NCBI RefSeq assembly: GCF_000744225.1
Contig: NZ_JQLN01000006.1
Coordinates: 558,001-622,000 of the forward strand
DNA length: 64,000 nucleotides
Source of the DNA: Kitasatospora mediocidica KCTC 9733
Lineage (GTDB): Bacteria; Actinomycetota; Actinomycetes; Streptomycetales; Streptomycetaceae
Direction of reading: 5' to 3'
Below the pieces are notes generated by a model that saw only the letters and a list, made by a program, of their open reading frames with translations, searched no databases and was not told the origin of the DNA. The position numbers and the translations under genes are program-made. Positions 59,676-64,000 of the stretch are shown here, in pieces. Each line of letters starts with the position of its first letter. Position 1 is the stretch's first letter.

Positions 59676-61030
59676 TGTGCCGCACCGCCGAGGAACCGGA
59701 ACCCGATGCCGACCGAGGCACCGACGCCGCCTTCAGTGCCCTGCTGGAGGACAGCGCCGAGGACCTGTACGAGCAGGCCCCGTGCGGCTACCTGTCCACA
59801 CTGATGGACGGGACCATCGCCAAGGCTAACGCGACCCTGCTGGGCTGGCTCGGTCTGGAGCGCCAAGCCGTGGTGGGCCGGATGCGCTTCACCGACCTGC
59901 TCACCGTCGGCGGCAAGCTCTACCACGAGACGCACTTCGCGCCACTGCTGCGCATGCAGGGCGAACTGGGCGGCATCGCACTGGAGATGAGGACCGGGAG
60001 CGGCGACCGGCTGCCGGTGCTGGTGTCCTCCGTGGTCAAGTACGGCAGCGGAGGCGAGCCGCTGCTGATCCGTACCACCGTCTTCGACGCCTCCGACCGG
60101 CGCGCCTACGAAGCCCAACTCCTGCGCCGTCGACAGGAGGCCGAGCAGGCCCGTGCCGAGGCCGAGCGGCAGCGCGAGCGGGCCGAGGACGCCCTGCGGC
60201 AGGCCGAGTCGGACCGGGCCCGGCTCACCGAGGCCCTCGCCGCCCTGCAGCAGTCGCTCGTGCCCACTTCACTGCCGGCCGTGCCCGACCTGGAGTCGGC
60301 CGTCTACTACCACACCGCGTCCCCGGATCGGCTCGGCGGCGACTTCTACGACCTGTTCCCCCTCGACGAGGACAGGTGGGCGTTCTTCCTCGGCGACGTG
60401 TGCGGCAAGGGACCGGCGGCCGCCTCCCTCACCTCGCTGACCCGCTACACCCTGCGGGCAGCGGCGCTGCACGATCCCGAACCCGCCACCACCCTCGCGA
60501 CGTTGAACACCGTCCTGCACGAGCAGTACACGGCGGCCGGCGACCCGCGGTACTGCACCGCCGTCTTCGGCACCATCGAACCCGGACACGACCGGCAGCA
60601 CCGAACGGTCCGCCTCGCCTCCGGCGGCCACCCGCCGGCCCTGGTCCTGCGCGCGGACGGCCGCGCCGAGTTCCTGGCGACCCCGGGCGGCCTGCTCGTC
60701 GGCATCCTGCCCGACGCCCCGTTCACCACCGCGCAGACCACCCTCGCCCCCGGCGACACCCTGCTGCTCTACACCGACGGCCTCACCGAAGCCCGCACCG
60801 GCCCGACCCGCACCAGCCTCTTCGGCGACGACGCCCTGCACGCCTTTGCCACCGACCATGCCCCCGCCGGCCCGCAGGAAGTGATCACCGCCCTGACCGG
60901 ACTGCTGAAGAGCTTCGGCGACGGCCTCGACGACGACACCGCGCTCCTGGCGCTGGGCGTCCCCGCCACCCGTGCGACCACTGCTCCGACCACTCCTCCG
61001 GCGACGAATCCGACGAATCCAGCACGATGA
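59675..61030 (+). CDS. rsbP: RsbP-like PAS-PP2C (SpoIIE-family) phosphatase
   Basis: 451 residues. PAS domain (about 28-140: EQAPCGYLSTLMDGTIAKANATLLGWLGLE), coiled coil (about 145-195: RRRQEAEQARAEAERQRERAE), then PP2C/SpoIIE phosphatase (about 215-430) with LGGDFYDLFPLDEDRWAFFLGDVCGKG and GDTLLLYTDGLTEAR carrying the metal-binding aspartates, and DDDTALLAL. Probably dephosphorylates an RsbV-type STAS protein, with the PAS domain gated by RsbQ. A C-terminal Thr/Pro tail follows the catalytic domain. Confidence 0.9.
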   Translation: MCRTAEEPEPDADRGTDAAFSALLEDSAEDLYEQAPCGYLSTLMDGTIAKANATLLGWLGLERQAVVGRMRFTDLLTVGGKLYHETHFAPLLRMQGELGGIALEMRTGSGDRLPVLVSSVVKYGSGGEPLLIRTTVFDASDRRAYEAQLLRRRQEAEQARAEAERQRERAEDALRQAESDRARLTEALAALQQSLVPTSLPAVPDLESAVYYHTASPDRLGGDFYDLFPLDEDRWAFFLGDVCGKGPAAASLTSLTRYTLRAAALHDPEPATTLATLNTVLHEQYTAAGDPRYCTAVFGTIEPGHDRQHRTVRLASGGHPPALVLRADGRAEFLATPGGLLVGILPDAPFTTAQTTLAPGDTLLLYTDGLTEARTGPTRTSLFGDDALHAFATDHAPAGPQEVITALTGLLKSFGDGLDDDTALLALGVPATRATTAPTTPPATNPTNPAR

Positions 61031-61341
61031 GCCCGCTGAACACCAGCTGTCACGACACCGCCGCCGGACCCGTCCTGCGCGTCACCGGCGACCTCGACTA
61101 CGAACACGCCCCGGCGCTGCGCCGACGCGTCGAGGAGCTGATCCTCGTGCCCGGCCAGTGCCTGGTCATCGACCTCTCCGGCCTCGACTTCTGCGACTCC
61201 AGCGGCATCACTGCCCTCCTCGCGGCCCTGCGCCATGCCCAGGCCAAGGGTGCCGACCTTGCCCTGGCCGCCGTCCCGGCCAACATCCTGCGCATCTTCT
61301 CGGTCGTCGGCCTCGACCGGGTCTTCACCCTCCAGGCCTGA
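61027..61341 (+). CDS. STAS-domain anti-sigma factor antagonist 2
   Basis: 104 residues. VLRVTGDLDYEHAPALRRRVEEL, CLVIDLSGLDFCDSSGITALLAAL with Ser58/Ser59 as phosphorylation site, and NILRIFSVVGLDRVFTL. Starts in the stop of the phosphatase gene (ATGA 61027-61030), so it is very probably the direct substrate of the RsbP-like enzyme. Confidence 0.9.
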   Translation: MSPLNTSCHDTAAGPVLRVTGDLDYEHAPALRRRVEELILVPGQCLVIDLSGLDFCDSSGITALLAALRHAQAKGADLALAAVPANILRIFSVVGLDRVFTLQA

Positions 61342-61510
61342 AGACACCCCGCCGCAGCCCTGAGAAGCGTCCCGCCGCCATCGCCTCACGTGCCGCCGTC
61401 CGTCGGGCATCGGGAGTGAAGTCGAGGTGTCTCCCGGCGTTCCGAGGGAACGCGCCTGTAGAAGATCCGATCCGCTTCTTCCTCTTCGACCGATCTGTGA
61501 GGGATGGTAG

Positions 61511-61951
61511 ATGGCTAGCGACGTGAGCCTCTCCGGGGCGGAATCGGCGGGCCCGTCCCCTGGCGGGCAGGTGCGCCGCCTGAGGTTGCTCGGCGTCCCC
61601 GGCCAGGTCTCCCGCGGGCGGGAGTTCACCCGCCGGGCCCTCGACGACTGGCATGCCCAGGACTGCGACGACGTCCTGCTGCTCGTCAGCGAACTCCTGG
61701 CCAACGCCGTCCTGCACGCCGGCGGAGCCCGGGAACTGCTGCTGCACGCCGTCCCCGCCCGGCTCCGGATCGAGGTCACGGACGCCAGCCCGAACCTCCC
61801 GCGCCCCCGGGCGCCGCAGGCAGCGGGGCTCCCGGGCGGGCACGGCCTGACCATCGTCGCCAAGCTCGCCGACCGTTGGGGAGCCGACCCCCGCGAGGAC
61901 GGCAAGTCGGTGTGGCTGGAGATCGACACCCCGTTCCGCGCCGCTCGCTGA
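61511..61951 (+). CDS. RsbW-like anti-sigma factor serine kinase (HATPase)
   Basis: 146 residues. N-box ELLANAVLHAGG, G1-box RIEVTDASPN and G2-box GGHGLTIVAKLADRWG of the GHKL fold, shortened as in Streptomyces RsbW-type proteins. An ATG at 61511 after AGGG. Either an anti-sigma factor for the sigma gene at 55858 or one of the many orphan regulatory HATPases; lies 169 bp after the STAS gene. Confidence 0.85.
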   Translation: MASDVSLSGAESAGPSPGGQVRRLRLLGVPGQVSRGREFTRRALDDWHAQDCDDVLLLVSELLANAVLHAGGARELLLHAVPARLRIEVTDASPNLPRPRAPQAAGLPGGHGLTIVAKLADRWGADPREDGKSVWLEIDTPFRAAR

Positions 61952-62042
61952 GACGCCCTCGTCCGGCGCGGCACGCCGTGTGGAGATGCCGAACCGGGGC
62001 AGGCGCGCAGTGGATGCGACCCGGCAGAGAGGAACCGACGTG

Positions 62043-62333
62043 ATGACTTTCATCGAGTACACCCCGGAACTGGAGGAACTCCGTTCCCATGCCGGGGCGT
62101 TCGTCAACGATTGCCCAGAGGTGTGGGTGTCCGTGGAGGCCGAGTGCACAGTGGTGTTCGGCGGCGACGATCCGAGCCTCCTGCTTCGGGCCGCGGCCGA
62201 CTGGATGCGGGAGGGGCCGAGCGGATACACCGTTCGAGCCGTCCGCTGGGAGCGTCGCGCCGGGAGTACGGCCCAGGCACTCTGCCTGACGGTGGCGCGC
62301 GAGTCGCGGCCTGGCGCGGCCGTCCAGCTCTGA
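62043..62333 (+). CDS. Small hypothetical protein (96 aa)
   Basis: 96 residues beginning MTFIEYTPELEELRSHAGAF; alpha/beta composition with VWVSVEAECTVVFGGDDP. GAGAGGA lies 9 bases before the ATG; a GTG three bases earlier is equally possible. No family recognised. It ends near a convergent STAS gene. Confidence 0.55.
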   Translation: MTFIEYTPELEELRSHAGAFVNDCPEVWVSVEAECTVVFGGDDPSLLLRAAADWMREGPSGYTVRAVRWERRAGSTAQALCLTVARESRPGAAVQL

Positions 62334-62372
62334 CGGCCGCAGACCATGAGGTCCGGCGCGCGCGGGGGCGTA

Positions 62373-62843
62373 TCAGTCGTTCTGGTGGCCCGCCACTGCG
62401 GCCATGGCCGGCTCGGGCACCGCCTCGCTGCGGGCCGCCGGACGTGCTGACGGAAGTCCCAGTACCGGTGCCGTTCCGGTGAGGTGGAGGAGTCGCAGCA
62501 CCACCTGTGAGGCGCGCTCGAGGTGGAAGGTGGCTCCGCTGTCGGCGATGCGGCGGTAGGCACGGAGCAGGCTCCCCAGTCCGGCGCAGTCGCAGAAGGA
62601 CACCTCTCGCAGATCGAGGACCACGATGCGCGGACGGCCGAGCAGGGACTTCTCGACTGCCGAGGCCAGGCCGGGCGCGGTCTCGAGGTCCAGTTCACCG
62701 CTGAGCCGCAGGTGAGCCACGGCTGCGTGCACGGCGACGCGAACGGTGAGCAGGTCCGTCGGCGCCCCGTGATCGTCCTGCGGGGCGGAGAGTGCCGGTC
62801 CGGCGCCCTCCGAGGCGCGAAAAGTGGACGGTCGTTCGGCCAT
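62373..62843 (-). CDS. STAS-domain protein with Cys in place of the phospho-serine
   Basis: 156 residues. VAHLRLSGELDLETAPGLASAV, IVVLDLREVSFCDCAGLGSLLRA and VLRLLHLTGTAPVLGL form a normal STAS domain. The D-S-S/T-G site is D-C-A-G (Cys86), so it cannot be phosphorylated there. N-terminal 30 residues are disordered. ATG at 62843 after AGGGAGG. Either a permanently active antagonist or a redox-sensitive one. Confidence 0.85.
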   Translation of the reverse strand: MAERPSTFRASEGAGPALSAPQDDHGAPTDLLTVRVAVHAAVAHLRLSGELDLETAPGLASAVEKSLLGRPRIVVLDLREVSFCDCAGLGSLLRAYRRIADSGATFHLERASQVVLRLLHLTGTAPVLGLPSARPAARSEAVPEPAMAAVAGHQND

Positions 62844-63034
62844 GAAAGGCCTCCCTTCGCCGGGTAGGCCCAAAGGTCACCCGGGACCGCAAGCTGCGGT
62901 ACGGTCCACCATAGGGGAAACAGTTGCCAAGAGACAACAATCCACATCCGGCAAAGGTTCTGGCGGTGAACCTCGGGGCCGCCGCCCACCGGCCGCCAGT
63001 ACCTGACGCGGCACTGGGCCGTGTCTGACGCGGA

Positions 63035-63526
63035 CTAGGCGATGTGGGGGACGGCGGACGCGCCACCGTCCCCGTCGGCCACCCGCTGGTCGGCGGCCGC
63101 GCCGAACGCCCGCAGACCGGTGACCAGCGCCTTCCGGTCGGCAGGCCGCATGGCGTCGAGTACCTGCGCCAGTCCGGCTTCGCGACGGGCCCGCAGTTCC
63201 GCGAGGAAGGTGCGGCTCTGGGTCGTCAGATGCAGTTCGAGCTCTCGGCGGCTGCTCGGGCTCGCCGACCGCCGTAGGAATCCCACAGCCTCCAGCCGGT
63301 CGCACAGCCGACTCACCGAGGACGGGCGGGAGTCCAGTGTCTCGGTCAGTGTGCGGAGGTTGATTCCCTCGTTCTTCTCCAGGACGTACAGCACCTGCAG
63401 TTGGGACACCGACACCGGAACGGAGGACAGGTCCCGGCCACCGCCCCACAGCACCTCCAGCAGCTCCACCACGGAGGACGCGGCGGCTGCGTCTGTGCGG
63501 CCCGAAAGCGGGGAGACGATATCCAT
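63035..63526 (-). CDS. MarR-family transcriptional regulator
   Basis: 163 residues. Winged helix-turn-helix from VSQLQVLYVLEKNEGINLRTLTETLDSRPSSVSRLCDRLEAVGFL to the wing RSASPSSRRELELHLT, flanked by dimer helices. It is divergent from the incomplete phosphatase gene (84 bp between starts), so it may control it. Confidence 0.9.
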   Translation of the reverse strand: MDIVSPLSGRTDAAAASSVVELLEVLWGGGRDLSSVPVSVSQLQVLYVLEKNEGINLRTLTETLDSRPSSVSRLCDRLEAVGFLRRSASPSSRRELELHLTTQSRTFLAELRARREAGLAQVLDAMRPADRKALVTGLRAFGAAADQRVADGDGGASAVPHIA

Positions 63527-63609
63527 GAAGCCAGTCTGACACCTGAGGAGATCGGGTCAATGACCTGGCAGCCCTATCAGTGGACTCCCGAACGGAAAGA
63601 CCGACCCCC

Positions 63610-64000
63610 ATGGCACCGAACATCTCGACCGTGGAGCGCGCACTGCGCGCCGCGGCTCCGCATGCTCTGCTCGACGCCCTCCGTGCCGCCCTGCTCGCGC
63701 ACTTCCCCGTTCGGGACGTCCGACTGCTGATGGCCGACTACAGCCAGACCGTGCTGCAGCCCGTCGCCGACCTGCCGCACACGTCCGCACCGCTTGCCGT
63801 GGGCGGCAGCGCCCCCGGCCGGGCGTTCGGATCCCAACAGCCGTTCGCCGAACCGGGCGAGGACGCCGGCCGGACGGTCCTGCACCTTCCGGTCACCGTA
63901 CGGGGTGACCGGCTCGGCATTCTCAGCGTCGGTGTCGCACAGGACGACCTCACCCCCGAACTGCGGGACGCGCTCGCGGAGATCGCCGAGATGCTCGGCC
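63610..64000 (+). CDS. GAF-domain protein at the right edge, probably a PP2C (RsbU-type) phosphatase
   Basis: The reading frame is open to the end of the window (130 residues seen). ATG at 63610, then VERALRAAAPHALLDALRAALLAHFPVRDVRLLMADYSQTVLQP and GRTVLHLPVTVRGDRLGILSVGV, a GAF-like sensor. Streptomyces SpoIIE-family phosphatases commonly start this way next to a MarR gene. The phosphatase part is inferred, not seen. Confidence 0.65.
   Translation, partial: MAPNISTVERALRAAAPHALLDALRAALLAHFPVRDVRLLMADYSQTVLQPVADLPHTSAPLAVGGSAPGRAFGSQQPFAEPGEDAGRTVLHLPVTVRGDRLGILSVGVAQDDLTPELRDALAEIAEMLG

Noticed and set aside
1..64000. CRISPR arrays, transposases or phage structural genes
   Set aside because: None seen. 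Repeats found are promoter tandem repeats, the 75-bp domain duplication and the short in-gene repeat.

Overview
The window is high-GC DNA (very strong G/C bias at third codon positions) with Shine-Dalgarno starts, GTG/TTG starts, ATGA/GTGA stop-start overlaps, a DasR-type operator, an LAxTG sorting signal, DUF4193/DUF6131/CsbD/PRC-barrel stress genes and Rsb-type partner-switching genes. Together these point to a Streptomyces-like actinomycete (family Streptomycetaceae). Species cannot be named from the sequence alone. All family assignments were made by eye from motifs and remembered family sequences; no database search was run.

Layout. 1-4188: the edge of a secondary-metabolite cluster (partial MFS exporter, SnoaL-like protein, FAD monooxygenase fused to an alpha/beta hydrolase, nitroreductase-like enzyme). 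4323-6674: a tRNA-Ser-like element, then a coupled minus-strand operon for a sulfite-oxidase-type molybdoenzyme with a cytochrome-b-like membrane domain. 7010-13680: housekeeping and envelope genes (DUF4193, SDR, vWA protein, Tat-exported DyP peroxidase, beta-helix lipoprotein). 13800-16613: a large wall-anchored adhesin-like protein. 16976-27406: glycosyltransferase, a Tritrichomonas-type IMP dehydrogenase, a lipoprotein, a LysR regulator, and two paralogous NB-ARC ATPases flanking a sugar-nucleotide epimerase, then a methyltransferase. 27453-29810: secreted GH20 hexosaminidase with two F5/8-type domains and a DasR-like operator upstream.

30778-48029 is the most interesting region: an almost continuous minus-strand array of 17 genes around a 22-codon gene (43935-44003) with a near-perfect ribosome-binding site. 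In transcription order it encodes an HPrK-like kinase, an ABC exporter (ATPase and two permeases), the tiny peptide, a hairpin, an M16 zinc peptidase, a GNAT-like protein, an NTP_transf_5-like nucleotidyltransferase, a polysaccharide-deacetylase-like enzyme, a second HPrK-like kinase, a zinc-less MDR dehydrogenase, a TIM-barrel isomerase, a glycosyltransferase, an APH-fold kinase, a Gfo/Idh oxidoreductase, a second APH-fold kinase and an S-adenosylhomocysteine-hydrolase-like enzyme. It looks like a peptide-derived (RiPP-like) natural product locus, but none of the class-defining RiPP enzymes (lanthionine synthetase, YcaO, radical SAM, lasso B/C proteins, ATP-grasp) is visible. The inferred logic is peptide scaffold, phosphorylation/nucleotidyl/sugar chemistry, M16 processing and ABC export.

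48241-52009: cupin, small proteins, a secreted glutamic (G1/eqolisin) peptidase, an APH-like kinase and a frameshifted remnant. 52222-64000: a general-stress region with two PRC-barrel proteins, CsbD, small membrane and hydrophilic proteins, a TetR regulator whose likely operator recurs upstream of a membrane coiled-coil gene, a SigB/SigF-type sigma factor, three STAS proteins, an RsbQ-RsbP pair, an RsbW-like kinase, a MarR regulator and a second, incomplete GAF-phosphatase at the right edge.
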